From Agromyces sp. Leaf222 (lineage in GTDB: Bacteria; Actinomycetota; Actinomycetes; Actinomycetales; Microbacteriaceae), in NCBI RefSeq assembly GCF_001421565.1, contig NZ_LMKQ01000001.1, forward strand, positions 2,914,934-2,978,933: DNA of 64,000 nucleotides, written 5' to 3'. Numbering within the stretch: position 1 is the stretch's first letter; each line of letters starts with the position of its first letter. The notes beneath the pieces were generated by a model that saw nothing but the letters and a program-made list of their open reading frames with translations, had not been told where the DNA came from and did no database searches. The position numbers and the translations under genes are program-made. Below, one piece after another: positions 35,370-43,763 of the stretch.

Positions 35370-37043
35370 TCACATGCGCTCGGGCGCGGAGACTCCCAGC
35401 AGGTCGAGGCCGTTGCGGATGACCTGGCCCGTCGCGTCGTTCAGCCACAGGCGCGTGCGGTGCAGGTCGCCGACGGGCTCCTCGCCGAGCGGCAGCACAC
35501 GGCAGTTGTCGTACCAGCGGTGGTAGAGGCCGGCGAGCTCTTCGATGTAGCGGGCCACGCGGTGCGGCTCGCGGAGCTCGGCGGACTGCGCGACGATGCG
35601 CGGGAACTCCTGCAGCGCGCCGAGCAGCGCGGACTCCGCCTCGTGCTCGAGCAGCTCGGGCGCGAAGGTCGAACGGTCGACGCCGACGGATGCCGCGTTG
35701 CGGTCGACCGCGCACGTGCGCGCATGGGCGTACTGCACGTAGAAGACGGGGTTGTCGTTCGTGCGACGGGTGAGGATCTCGGGGTCGATCGTGAGCGGCG
35801 AGTCGGCGGGATAGCGCGCGAGGGTGTACCGCAGCGCGTCGGTGCCGAGCCAGGCCTGCAGGTCGTCGAGCTCGATGATGTTGCCGGCGCGCTTGGAGAG
35901 CTTCGCGCCGTTGATCGACACGAGCTGGCCGATGAGCACCTCGATGTCGCGCTCGGGGTCGTCGCCCGCTGCGCCGGCGAGCGCCTTGAGCCGATGCACG
36001 TAGCCGTGGTGGTCGGCGCCGAGCAGGTAGATCTTGTGGCCGAACCCGCGGTCGCCCTTGTCGAGGTAGTAGGCCGCGTCGGCCGCGAAGTAGGTGTAGA
36101 CGCCGTTGCCGCGGCGGATCACGCGGTCTTTGTCGTCGCCGAAGTCGGTCGTGCGCACCCACACCGCGTCGTCCTCGTCGTAGACGTGGCCCTGGGCGCG
36201 GAGGCGCTCGACGGCGGTGTCGACGTCGGAGAGCCCGTCGTCGTTCTTCGCGTGCAGCCGGCGCTCGCTGGTCCAGACGTCGAAGTGCACGTTGAAGCGC
36301 TCGAGCGAGGCGCGGATCTCGCCGAGCTGCAGCTCGTAGGCGATCTCCTTCGCCGTGTGCAGCGCGACGTCGTCGGCGAGCGCGAGGAGGTTCGGCTCGC
36401 GCTCGAGCACGCGCGTCGCGAGGTCGGCGATGTAGCTGCCGGGGTACCCGCCCTCTGGCGTGGGCTCGCCCTTGGCGGCCGCGATGACGGAGAGGCCGAA
36501 GTTGTCCATCTGGTTGCCGGCGTCGTTGATGTAGTACTCGTTCGCGACGTCGGCGCCCGCGGCGCGGAGCACGCGGGAGATCGCGTCGCCGAGCGCGGCC
36601 CACCTGGTGTGGCCGATGTGCAACGGGCCCGTGGGGTTCGCCGAGACGAACTCGAGGTTGATGCGCTCGCCGGCGAGCTTCTCGCTGCGCCCGTAGGCCG
36701 CACCGGCGTCGACGATCGCCTTCGCGAGCGCGCCGGCGGCCGCCGCGTCGAGTCGGACGTTGATGAAGCCGGGGCCGGCGACCTCGGCGCTCGTCACGCC
36801 GTCGACCCCTGCGAGCCCGGCGGCCAGCTCGGTCGCGATCTCGCGCGGGTTCGAGCCCAGCGGCTTCGCCAGGCGCATGGCGATGTTCGAGGCCCAGTCG
36901 CCGTGATCGCGGTTCTTGGGGCGCTCGAGCACGATCTGCTCGGCCGAGAGGGCGAGCTCGACCTCGGTGCCGGCTTGCCGACGTCGTTCGACCATGGCGG
37001 TCACGAGGTCGAACAGGGCACGCGAGAGGTCGTCGGGAGTCAC
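35370..37043 (-). CDS. argS: arginine--tRNA ligase
   Basis: 557 residues, class I synthetase. The HIGH-type signature is NPTGPLHIGHTRWAALGDAI. The second signature is degenerate, with LSKRAGN in the usual KMSKS place, as is common in ArgRS. N-terminal Add-1 tRNA D-loop recognition domain (about 1-105), C-terminal DALR anticodon domain with YVQYAHARTCAV and ending HRTRLWLNDATGQVIRNGLDLLGV. GTG start 37043: AGGA is seven bases upstream; a TTG at 37049 is too close to it. Just upstream of lysA in the usual actinobacterial order, with the DUF2993 gene between. Confidence 0.97.
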   Translation of the reverse strand: MTPDDLSRALFDLVTAMVERRRQAGTEVELALSAEQIVLERPKNRDHGDWASNIAMRLAKPLGSNPREIATELAAGLAGVDGVTSAEVAGPGFINVRLDAAAAGALAKAIVDAGAAYGRSEKLAGERINLEFVSANPTGPLHIGHTRWAALGDAISRVLRAAGADVANEYYINDAGNQMDNFGLSVIAAAKGEPTPEGGYPGSYIADLATRVLEREPNLLALADDVALHTAKEIAYELQLGEIRASLERFNVHFDVWTSERRLHAKNDDGLSDVDTAVERLRAQGHVYDEDDAVWVRTTDFGDDKDRVIRRGNGVYTYFAADAAYYLDKGDRGFGHKIYLLGADHHGYVHRLKALAGAAGDDPERDIEVLIGQLVSINGAKLSKRAGNIIELDDLQAWLGTDALRYTLARYPADSPLTIDPEILTRRTNDNPVFYVQYAHARTCAVDRNAASVGVDRSTFAPELLEHEAESALLGALQEFPRIVAQSAELREPHRVARYIEELAGLYHRWYDNCRVLPLGEEPVGDLHRTRLWLNDATGQVIRNGLDLLGVSAPERM

Positions 37044-37068
37044 CCGCAAATCCTACCGTTCGACGTTG

Positions 37069-37074
37069 TACAGT
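37069..37074 (+). promoter_or_regulatory. -10 box of a probable leaderless lipoprotein mRNA
   Basis: TACAGT ends six bases before ATG 37081, and no ribosome site lies between. It sits in the 37-base gap between the divergent argS and the lipoprotein gene. Confidence 0.4.
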
Positions 37075-37080
37075 CTGTCC

Positions 37081-37725
37081 ATGCCCCGCCCCGCCCTGCG
37101 CCGCCCTGCCCGAAGCCTCCGCTCCGCCGTGGGCTCGACGCTGCTCGTCGCGGCATCCGTACTGCTGCTGACCGGGTGCGGACCGACGGGCGCAGACCCC
37201 GCGCCGTCGGCCTCCGACCCGGCCCAGTCCGGCTCCCCCGCGGCATCCGACCCCGCGGCCTCGCCCGAGCCCACCGAGACCGTCGAGCCGCCCACGCCGT
37301 TCGAGATCGCCTGCGACGCGCTCGTCACGCCCGACCAGCTCTACGCGTTCAACCCCAACGTCGGTGCCGCGCCCGACTACACGCCGCAGGCGAGCACCGT
37401 CGTCACGCTCACGACGGATGCCGCGGGCACCGCATGCGGCTACCTCAACCAGACGAGTGGCGACCTCATCGAGGTCGCGGTGGCCACCCCGTCCGAGACG
37501 GCGCTCGAGACGTACATGAACGACGCCGCCGCCTCGAGTACCGCGGTGCCCACGTACGGCACGCCGCCGGAGGTGACCGGCTTCTTCAAGCACAGCGGCT
37601 CGCACGGGCAGGTGCAGGTCTTCACCGGCGGCTACTGGGTGGTGGTCGACTCGACCGAGTTCTTCGAGCCCGGCGACGCGCAGCGACTCGTCGACGACGT
37701 GCTCGCCAACCTGCCGGCGAGCTGA
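37081..37725 (+). CDS. secreted lipoprotein of unknown function
   Basis: 214 residues. N-terminal positively charged segment with a hydrophobic core (19-30) and a lipobox ending at Cys33 (LTGC), so it should be lipid-anchored outside the membrane. A Ser/Pro/Ala linker follows (38-65), then a compact domain with two cysteines (in EIACDAL and ACGYLNQ). It resembles the small DUF3558-like actinobacterial lipoprotein type, but I would not claim family membership. Divergent from argS. Confidence 0.75.
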   Translation: MPRPALRRPARSLRSAVGSTLLVAASVLLLTGCGPTGADPAPSASDPAQSGSPAASDPAASPEPTETVEPPTPFEIACDALVTPDQLYAFNPNVGAAPDYTPQASTVVTLTTDAAGTACGYLNQTSGDLIEVAVATPSETALETYMNDAAASSTAVPTYGTPPEVTGFFKHSGSHGQVQVFTGGYWVVVDSTEFFEPGDAQRLVDDVLANLPAS

Positions 37726-37765
37726 CCCAGACCGAACCCGACCGACCGACCCGAGGAGCGACGCG

Positions 37766-38959
37766 GTGGCGCCGAACACACCTGGAACCCCGTCCTGGCT
37801 CGGTGCCGTCAACGACCGGGCCGGCCTCGCGGTGCTGCTCGACCACGGACCGCTCACGCGCAACCGCATCTGCGAACTCGTCGGCGTCTCGAAGCCGACC
37901 GCCTCGCAGATGATGAGCCGCCTGCTGCAGGTGGGCGCCATCGAGGAGCAGGGCCTGCTCGCGGGCACCGCCGGCCGCGCGGCCGTCGTGTACGCGGCGC
38001 GCACCGACCGGCGCGTCGGCGTCGCGCTCGACCTCGACGCGTTCGAGCTTCGCGCGACCGTCGTCGACGCGGCGGGCACCGATCGCCCGATGGTGCGGAT
38101 GCCGCTGCCGCGCGACCCGACCGCCCGATCCGCCGTCGAGGAGGTGCGCCGCGCCATCGCCGCGGCGAGCGAGGCGGCCGGCACCTCACCCGATGCCGTG
38201 CGCACGGTGTGCCTCGGCATCCCCGGCTACGTCGACCCCGGCGCCGGCGGCGAGCTCTTCAGCGAGACCCTGCCCGGCTGGCCCGTGCGCGCCCTGCGCC
38301 AGATCCTCGAGGACGACCTCGGCCGCACCGTGCTCATCGAGAACGACGTGAACCTCGCAGCGCTCGCCGAGCGCGAGGTCGGCGCCGCCGCCGGCCGCGA
38401 CGTGTTCGCGCTGCTCTGGCTCGGCAACGGCGTCGGCGCCTCGTTCGACGTCGCCGGCGACCTGCACCGCGGATCGTTCGGCGGAGCCGGCGAGATCGGC
38501 TTCCTCCCGGTCTCGGCCGAGGCCGCAGCGATCGACCCGGCCGCACGCACCGTGCAGGACCTCGTCGGCGGACGCGCCGTCGCGCTGCTCGCACAGCGGC
38601 ACGGCATCGACGCCGACGGCTTCCACGCCGCACGAGAGGCCCTCGCCGAGCCCGGCGCCGACGAGGCGAGGCGCGCCGTCTTCGACGACCTCGCCGTGCG
38701 CGTGGCGCACGTCGCGCTGCCCGTCATCGCGACCCTCGACCCCGGCCTGATCGTGCTCGCCGGCCCGACCGCCAACCTCGGCGGCGAGGCGTTCGCCGAT
38801 GCGGTGGCCGGCGGCATCCGTCGCATCAGCCGGTGGTACCCCGAGGTGCGCGCGACGACCGTCGAGGGCGACGCGGTGCTGCGCGGGGCGAGGAGCCTGC
38901 TCGGCAGTCGCGTGCGCGAGGAGCTGCTCGACTCGGTCGCCGCGCTCGGTCGCGCCTGA
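37766..38959 (+). CDS. ROK-family transcriptional regulator lacking the zinc motif
   Basis: 397 residues. N-terminal winged helix (about 10-75: LTRNRICELVGVSKPTASQ, MMSRLL) followed by a ROK sugar-kinase fold (85-390). The kinase-like catalytic Asp is kept in LIENDVNLAAL, and GLGIPGYV-like CLGIPGYVDPG is present. The zinc-binding Cys cluster that ROK proteins carry after the GEIG motif is gone: there is no cysteine in the corresponding GEIGFLPVSAEAAAIDPAART region. A GTG start with GAGGAG ten bases upstream. Probably a sugar-responsive repressor, but the missing metal site implies a different fold stability or ligand. Confidence 0.88.
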   Translation: MAPNTPGTPSWLGAVNDRAGLAVLLDHGPLTRNRICELVGVSKPTASQMMSRLLQVGAIEEQGLLAGTAGRAAVVYAARTDRRVGVALDLDAFELRATVVDAAGTDRPMVRMPLPRDPTARSAVEEVRRAIAAASEAAGTSPDAVRTVCLGIPGYVDPGAGGELFSETLPGWPVRALRQILEDDLGRTVLIENDVNLAALAEREVGAAAGRDVFALLWLGNGVGASFDVAGDLHRGSFGGAGEIGFLPVSAEAAAIDPAARTVQDLVGGRAVALLAQRHGIDADGFHAAREALAEPGADEARRAVFDDLAVRVAHVALPVIATLDPGLIVLAGPTANLGGEAFADAVAGGIRRISRWYPEVRATTVEGDAVLRGARSLLGSRVREELLDSVAALGRA

Positions 38960-39047
38960 GCGGTCGGGACGCTCGCCGCGCGGCGTTCGCGACCCCGCAC
39001 CCGCGGCGGAACGGGGCCGCAAACGGTGCTAGTGTTGACGGCTGTGC

Positions 39048-39120
39048 GCCTCCGTAGCTCAGGGGATAGAGCGCCGGTTTCCGGTACCGTAGGTCGGGGG
39101 TTCGAATCCCTCCGGGGGCA
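39048..39120 (+). tRNA. tRNA-Arg (anticodon CCG)
   Basis: 73-base cloverleaf. Acceptor GCCTCCG pairs with CGGGGGC; D arm GCTC/GAGC; anticodon stem CCGGT/ACCGT with a C27-T43 mismatch; loop TTCCGGT places CCG at 34-36; T arm GGGGG/CCCTC with loop TTCGAAT. A discriminator A follows and 3' CCA is not encoded. CCG reads CGG arginine codons, which are abundant in this genome. A TAGTGT box (39030-39035) is a candidate -10. Confidence 0.95.
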
Positions 39121-39125
39121 CAGAA

Positions 39126-39142
39126 TCCCGTCGATTTCGACG
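39126..39142. terminator. Short hairpin after tRNA-Arg
   Basis: Seven-base arms of the type CCGTCGA/TCGACGG around a two- to three-base loop directly after the tRNA 3' end. It could be the tRNA terminator or a processing signal. Weak on its own. Confidence 0.4.
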
Positions 39143-39182
39143 GTCACCCAACGAAACGCGTCATCCGTTCGTCTCTTCAAGT

Positions 39183-39203
39183 GACGGCGGAACCTCCGCC
39201 GTC
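39183..39203 (+). promoter_or_regulatory. Hairpin abutting the sigma factor ribosome site
   Basis: Nine-base perfect arms GACGGCGGA/TCCGCCGTC with a three-base ACC loop, ending one base before GGGAGGA, the Shine-Dalgarno of the TTG-started sigma gene. It can act as a terminator for the tRNA, or as a stem that affects ribosome access to the sigma mRNA. Confidence 0.5.
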
Positions 39204-39217
39204 GGGAGGAGCCGGGC

Positions 39218-39763
39218 TTGGCCAGCACCTGGGACGACGTCGCGACTCGGCTGGTCGCCGAACGCGGTGACGCCCTCACGCGCTACGCGTACCTGCTGAC
39301 CGGCAGCATCGACGACGCCGCCGACCTCGTGCAGGACGCCCTCGTGCGCACCTTCGGCACACCGAGGTTCCACCTCGATCTGCCGCGCGCAGAGGCCTAC
39401 GTGCGGCGCGCGGTCCTGAACGCCGTGATCGACCGCTCGCGACGCGACGGCACCTGGCGTCGCGTGCGGCACCTGGCCGTCGCACCCGTGAGCACCGAGT
39501 CCGAGTCGGCCGGCACCGACGAGCGCCTCGACCTCATGCGCCGCATCCGCGCGCTCGCGCCCCGCCAGGCCGCGTGCATCGTGCTGCGCTACTACGAGGA
39601 CCTCACGGTCGACCAGGTCGCGGCGACCCTCGGACTCAGCTCCGGCGCCGTGAAGCGGTACCTGAGCGACGCGCTGCGAGCCCTCTCCTCCTCGATCCGA
39701 GCCTCCGACGCGGCGATGCTGCGCCAGGCCCCCACCCGGACGGAGGGTGACCATGTCGCCTGA
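39218..39763 (+). CDS. ECF-type RNA polymerase sigma factor (SigE-like family)
   Basis: 181 residues. Sigma region 2 (about 15-80) contains RYAYLLTGSIDDAADLVQDA, the core-binding helix; region 4 (about 110-165) has the helix-turn-helix EDLTVDQVAATLGLSSGAVK followed by RYLSDALRAL. The TTG start is supported by GGGAGGA seven bases upstream and the conserved N terminus. The stop overlaps the next gene by 11 bases, so the membrane partner is translationally coupled. It recruits RNA polymerase to an unknown regulon. Confidence 0.93.
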   Translation: MASTWDDVATRLVAERGDALTRYAYLLTGSIDDAADLVQDALVRTFGTPRFHLDLPRAEAYVRRAVLNAVIDRSRRDGTWRRVRHLAVAPVSTESESAGTDERLDLMRRIRALAPRQAACIVLRYYEDLTVDQVAATLGLSSGAVKRYLSDALRALSSSIRASDAAMLRQAPTRTEGDHVA

Positions 39764-40625
39764 CCCAACCACGTCGCCCGACCCCGCCGAGCGGCCCGAC
39801 CCCGCCGGCCTCGCGCATGCCCTCGCGCACGAGGCGGATGCCGCCTCCCCCCGCCGGGTCGACCTCGATGCGGTGCTGCGCGGCAGCCGCGAACGCCGCC
39901 GTCATCGGCGTCGAGCCGTGGTCGGCGCCACGGCCTCGGTCGCCGGCGTGCTCGTCGTCGGCGCGCTCGCGTTCGGCGTCGGATCGATGGTGCCGCGCGC
40001 GGCGACCACCGCGGACTCGAGCGCCGCCGACTCGAGCACGGCCGACGGCGCGGCCGAATCGCCGGCGGAACTCGGCGGCGACGCGGCATCCGGCGGGTCG
40101 GAGGCCGTCGCCCCGCAGGACGGGGCGCAGTTCGGCGACGACGCCCTCGTCGTCGGCCCCGACGCCCTGAACCGGTGCGGCGAGACGATCGCCGCGGCGT
40201 CGGATGCCGCCGACGGCCCGCTCACGGCCGTGCTCGTCTCCCCGCCCGGGCCGGTCTCCCCCGGCGCCGAGGGGGTCGTGCGCGTGCGGGTCGTGAACGA
40301 GGGCCCGACGGTCGTCGAGGCCTCGCTGCGGATGGTGCCCTCGATCACGGTCTCCGAGGCCGGCAGGACCGTGTGGCATCCCTCGTTCGCCCTCGACGCC
40401 CCGCTCGTGCCCGTTCGGCTCGCACCCGGCGAGCAGGTCGAACTCGAGGGCCGGTTCACGGCGGCGTCGTGCACCGCGGCCGACGAGGAGGACGGCGCGA
40501 TCGCGGTCGACCTGCCGCCGCTCTCCCCCGGGGCGTACGAGCTGTCGGCCGTGGTCCTCGTCGAGCCGACCGGCGCGGGCCCCGTGCTCGTCGTGTCGCC
40601 GACCGCGCCCGTCACGATCGGCTGA
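39753..40625 (+). CDS. putative membrane-anchored anti-sigma factor
   Basis: 290 residues. A cytosolic N-terminal part of about 50 residues (with HALAHEADAA and basic RERRRHRRRA) precedes one membrane helix (about 55-77). An outer Ala/Ser-rich linker then leads to a beta-rich outer domain with two cysteines. There is no recognisable zinc anti-sigma HXXXCXXC motif. The role is inferred from the coupling: ATG 39753 has GGAGG six bases upstream inside the sigma gene and overlaps its end. Alternative in-frame GTG at 39747. It could simply be a surface protein controlled by the same sigma factor. Confidence 0.7.
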   Translation: MSPDPTTSPDPAERPDPAGLAHALAHEADAASPRRVDLDAVLRGSRERRRHRRRAVVGATASVAGVLVVGALAFGVGSMVPRAATTADSSAADSSTADGAAESPAELGGDAASGGSEAVAPQDGAQFGDDALVVGPDALNRCGETIAAASDAADGPLTAVLVSPPGPVSPGAEGVVRVRVVNEGPTVVEASLRMVPSITVSEAGRTVWHPSFALDAPLVPVRLAPGEQVELEGRFTAASCTAADEEDGAIAVDLPPLSPGAYELSAVVLVEPTGAGPVLVVSPTAPVTIG

Positions 40626-40760
40626 CCGGGTCGGCGAGCCGCGCCCGGGCCCGGCTCGGGTCCGTCGTCGACGTCGCAGGCCCGACCGACGTGGACGGCG
40701 TCGGCGGCGCGCCATAGACTCGAAGCCGGTCCGTTTCCGGGGTCTGGAAGGCATTGGTGC

Positions 40761-42797
40761 ATGACGTCGAACCGTCGTAGTCCGGCGATCATCGCGAGCG
40801 TGCTCGGGCTCGCACTCGCCCTCGGCGGGGCTGCTCCGGCGTGGGCCGAAGACCCGGTCGACTTCGGCAAGACGCCGATCGTCGACACGGTCGGCGCCCT
40901 CGACGGCCGCACCGACGACGTGCTCGCGGCCATCGAGAAGACCGCCGGCGACACCGGCCGGCAGCTCTTCGTCGCGTACGTGAGCGAGTTCACGAACCCC
41001 GAGGCCGCCGACACCTGGGCCAACGACACCGCGGTGGCGAACAACATGGGCGACGAGGACTACCTGCTCGCCGTCGCGGTCGACGGCCGCGCGTACTACC
41101 TCTCCGCCGCCGCCGACGCGCAGGTGTCCGCCGACGAGATCCAGCGCATCAGCCTCGAGGTGATCGAGCCCGAACTCGTCGATGAGGACTGGGCCGGCGC
41201 CGCGATCGCCGCGGCCGAGGCGCTCGGCACCAGCGGCTCGGAGTCCGGTTCGGGCTGGGGTTGGGTGTGGTTCCTCGTCATCGCCGCCGGCGTGGTCGCC
41301 GTCATCGCGTTCGTGCTGGCACGGCGCTCGAAGCGGTCCAGGGCGACGGATGCCGCGGCCGGCGGTCGGCCTGCGGCCCCCGTCGTGCCGCTCGACGACC
41401 TGCGACGCACCGCGGGCTCGGCGCTCGTGCAGGCCGACGACGCCGTGAAGACGAGCGAGGAGGAGCTCGGATTCGCAACCGCGTCGTACGGCGACGAGGC
41501 GACCGCCACGTTCCGTACCGCGTTGGCCGAGGCCAAGGCCAAGGTCGCCGAGGCGTTCGCGCTGCAGCAGCGACTCGACGACGAGACGCCCGACTCCGAC
41601 GCCGACCGGCGTGCGGCCTACGAGGGCATCATCCGACTCACCGGTGAGGCCGATGCGCGGCTCGACGAGCAGGCGGAGGCCTTCGACGCGCTCCGCGACC
41701 TCGAGCGCAACGCCCCCGCCGAGCTCGAGCGCGTCGCCGCAGAGGCCACCGCTGCCGAGGCCTCGGTGCAGCCGGCCGCCGAGCGCCTGCAGGCGCTCGA
41801 GCGCGACTACGCGGCATCCGCCGTCACCGCCGTCGCCGACAACCCGGCCCAGGCGGCCTCTCGCATCGCGTTCGCGACCGAGGCGCTCGACCGGGCGAGG
41901 CAGGCCGTCGCCGCCACGCCGCCGCAGAGCGCCGATGCGGCCGTCGCGATCCGCGCCGCCGAGGAGTCCGTCGACCAGGCGGTGCTGCTCACCGGCGCCG
42001 TCGGCCGACTCGCCGCCGACCTCGCGCAGGCCGATCGGGCGATCGAGGCCGGCGTCGCCGACCTCGAGGCCGACGTGATCACCGCGAGCGCCCTCGGCGG
42101 CGCCGCTGCGCAGGCGGCCGAGCGCACCGCATCCGTCGCGGCCGAGCTCCGCGCGGGCGCCGGCCTCGCCGGGCGCGACCCGCTCGCCGCGGGGGCACGA
42201 CTCACCCGGGCGAACCACGAGATCGACACCGTCATCGCCGCCGCACGCGACGCCGCCGAACAGGCGGCCAGGGCGCAGGCGATGCGCGAGCGCGCCGTCG
42301 CCAACGCGCGCGTGCAGGTGCAGACCGCCGAGGACTACCTCGTCGCCCGCCGTGGCGCGGTCGGCACCGACGCGCGCACGCGCCTCGCGTCGGCGGCGCA
42401 ACTGCTGCAGCAGGCGCAGACCAGCACCGACCCCGCGTTCGCGGTCGAGGCGGCGCAGCGCGCCGAGCGACTCGCCGCCGAGGCGCTCTCGCTCGCACGC
42501 AACGACGTCGAGGGATTCGGCGGCGGGTTCGGCGGCGCCGGTGCCACCGGGTACGGCCAGGGCGGCGGCGGCACGAGCGGAGGCGACCTCATGGGCGCCG
42601 TGCTCGGCGGCATCCTCATCGACTCGGTGCTCGGCGGGGGTCGACGCTCGCCCGGTGGTCCGGGCGGGTTCGGCGGCTTCGGCGGCGGCTCCTCCGGCGG
42701 AGGCTTCGGCGGCGGCCGATCCGGCGGAGGCCGCTCGGCCGGGAGCTTCGGCGGGAGCGCGACGCGTGGCCGCCGCGGGAGCGGAGGCCGATTCTGA
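40761..42797 (+). CDS. TPM domain-containing envelope protein with coiled coils and Gly-rich tail
   Basis: 678 residues. A signal peptide (cleavage after AWA, near 29) leads to an extracytoplasmic TPM domain (about 35-155) with the DDVLAAIEK and LFVAYVSEFTNP elements, then one membrane helix (167-187). Residues 205-575 are a cytosolic Ala/Glu/Asp/Arg-rich helical region with coiled-coil character. The tail (580-678) is Gly/Ser/Arg-rich. TPM-type proteins are linked to photosystem or membrane repair and to PspA systems. The pspA gene follows 136 bases downstream. A TAGACT box lies upstream; GGAAGG precedes the ATG by nine bases. Confidence 0.88.
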   Translation: MTSNRRSPAIIASVLGLALALGGAAPAWAEDPVDFGKTPIVDTVGALDGRTDDVLAAIEKTAGDTGRQLFVAYVSEFTNPEAADTWANDTAVANNMGDEDYLLAVAVDGRAYYLSAAADAQVSADEIQRISLEVIEPELVDEDWAGAAIAAAEALGTSGSESGSGWGWVWFLVIAAGVVAVIAFVLARRSKRSRATDAAAGGRPAAPVVPLDDLRRTAGSALVQADDAVKTSEEELGFATASYGDEATATFRTALAEAKAKVAEAFALQQRLDDETPDSDADRRAAYEGIIRLTGEADARLDEQAEAFDALRDLERNAPAELERVAAEATAAEASVQPAAERLQALERDYAASAVTAVADNPAQAASRIAFATEALDRARQAVAATPPQSADAAVAIRAAEESVDQAVLLTGAVGRLAADLAQADRAIEAGVADLEADVITASALGGAAAQAAERTASVAAELRAGAGLAGRDPLAAGARLTRANHEIDTVIAAARDAAEQAARAQAMRERAVANARVQVQTAEDYLVARRGAVGTDARTRLASAAQLLQQAQTSTDPAFAVEAAQRAERLAAEALSLARNDVEGFGGGFGGAGATGYGQGGGGTSGGDLMGAVLGGILIDSVLGGGRRSPGGPGGFGGFGGGSSGGGFGGGRSGGGRSAGSFGGSATRGRRGSGGRF

Positions 42798-42933
42798 CCC
42801 GCCAGCACCTCGCAGCCGCGCGCCGGTCGGCCGCATGCCGCGCATCGCGCGCACGGCGACCGCACCCGAGCAGCACCCCATCAGCAGCATCCGACGACCT
42901 GTACGTGACGAGCACCCGACGAAAGGAACCATC

Positions 42934-43668
42934 ATGACCAAGCAGTCCATCTTCGGGAGGATCTCCACCCTCCTCCGCGCGAACGTGAACGCACTCATCG
43001 ACCAGGCCGAAGACCCCGAGAAGATGCTCGACCAGATGGTCCGCGACTTCACGAACAGCATCGCCGACGCCGAGGCCGCGATCGCCGAGACCATCGGCAA
43101 CCTGCGCCTCCTCGAGGACGACCACCGCGAAGACGTCGAGGCCGCCCGCACCTGGGGCGAGAAGGCGATCGCCGCGAGCCGCAAGGGCGACGAGCTGCGC
43201 ACCGCCGGCGACACGTCCGGTGCCGACAAGTTCGACAACCTCGCCAAGGTCGCGCTCAGCCGCCAGATCTCGGCCGAGAACGAGGCGAAGGCGGCCGAGC
43301 CGCAGATCGCCGCGCAGACCGACGTCGTCGACAAGCTGAAGGCCGGCTTGAACGGCATGAAGGAGAAGCTGGTCCAGCTCAAGAACAAGCGGTCCGAGCT
43401 GGTCGCCCGTGCGAAGACCGCCGCGGCGCAGCGCCAGGTGCACGACGCCGTGAAGTCGATCGACATCCTCGACCCCACGAGCGAGCTCGGCCGCTTCGAA
43501 GACAAGATCCGTCGCGAAGAGGCGGTCGTGCGCGGTCAGGCCGAGCTCGCCGCGTCGAGCCTCGACGCCCAGTTCAACGAGCTCGACGACCTCGGCGAGC
43601 TCACCGAGGTCGACGCGCGACTCGCCGCACTGAAGTCCGGCGGCGCTCAGGGAGCGATCTCGGGCTGA
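42934..43668 (+). CDS. pspA: PspA/IM30-family membrane-stress protein
   Basis: 244 residues, nearly all helical. N-terminal amphipathic helix (MTKQSIFGRISTLLRANVNA), then long coiled coils with LIDQAEDPEKMLDQMVRDFT, the typical PspA/Vipp1/ESCRT-III-like hallmark. It binds and remodels the inner membrane under envelope stress. It follows the TPM protein on the same strand and ends before a strong hairpin (43713-43750). GAAAGGA ribosome site. Probably operates with the TPM protein, an inference from context. Confidence 0.95.
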   Translation: MTKQSIFGRISTLLRANVNALIDQAEDPEKMLDQMVRDFTNSIADAEAAIAETIGNLRLLEDDHREDVEAARTWGEKAIAASRKGDELRTAGDTSGADKFDNLAKVALSRQISAENEAKAAEPQIAAQTDVVDKLKAGLNGMKEKLVQLKNKRSELVARAKTAAAQRQVHDAVKSIDILDPTSELGRFEDKIRREEAVVRGQAELAASSLDAQFNELDDLGELTEVDARLAALKSGGAQGAISG

Positions 43669-43712
43669 GCCCGGGCTGATCAGCGGGCAGATCCGCCTCG
43701 CTTGAGGCTCCT

Positions 43713-43750
43713 CGCGATCGGAACGGCTGGCACCAGCCGTTCCGATCGCG
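43713..43750. terminator. Strong 18-bp stem hairpin after pspA
   Basis: Perfectly paired 18-base arms (43713-43730 and 43733-43750) with a two-base CA loop. It ends seven bases from the arginase-family -10 box, so it both terminates pspA and insulates the next gene. Confidence 0.85.
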
Positions 43751-43751
43751 G

Positions 43752-43757
43752 GATACT
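43752..43757 (+). promoter_or_regulatory. -10 box of the arginase-family gene (leaderless type)
   Basis: GATACT ends six bases before ATG 43764; no Shine-Dalgarno is seen between. The upstream hairpin occupies the -35 area, so any -35 contact would be unusual. Confidence 0.4.
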
Positions 43758-43763
43758 GGGCAC

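Noticed and set aside
34005-37913. 1302-codon open frame on the plus strand across the DUF2993 and argS genes
   Set aside because: Antisense to well-supported genes, no start signal, low-complexity composition typical of GC shadows.
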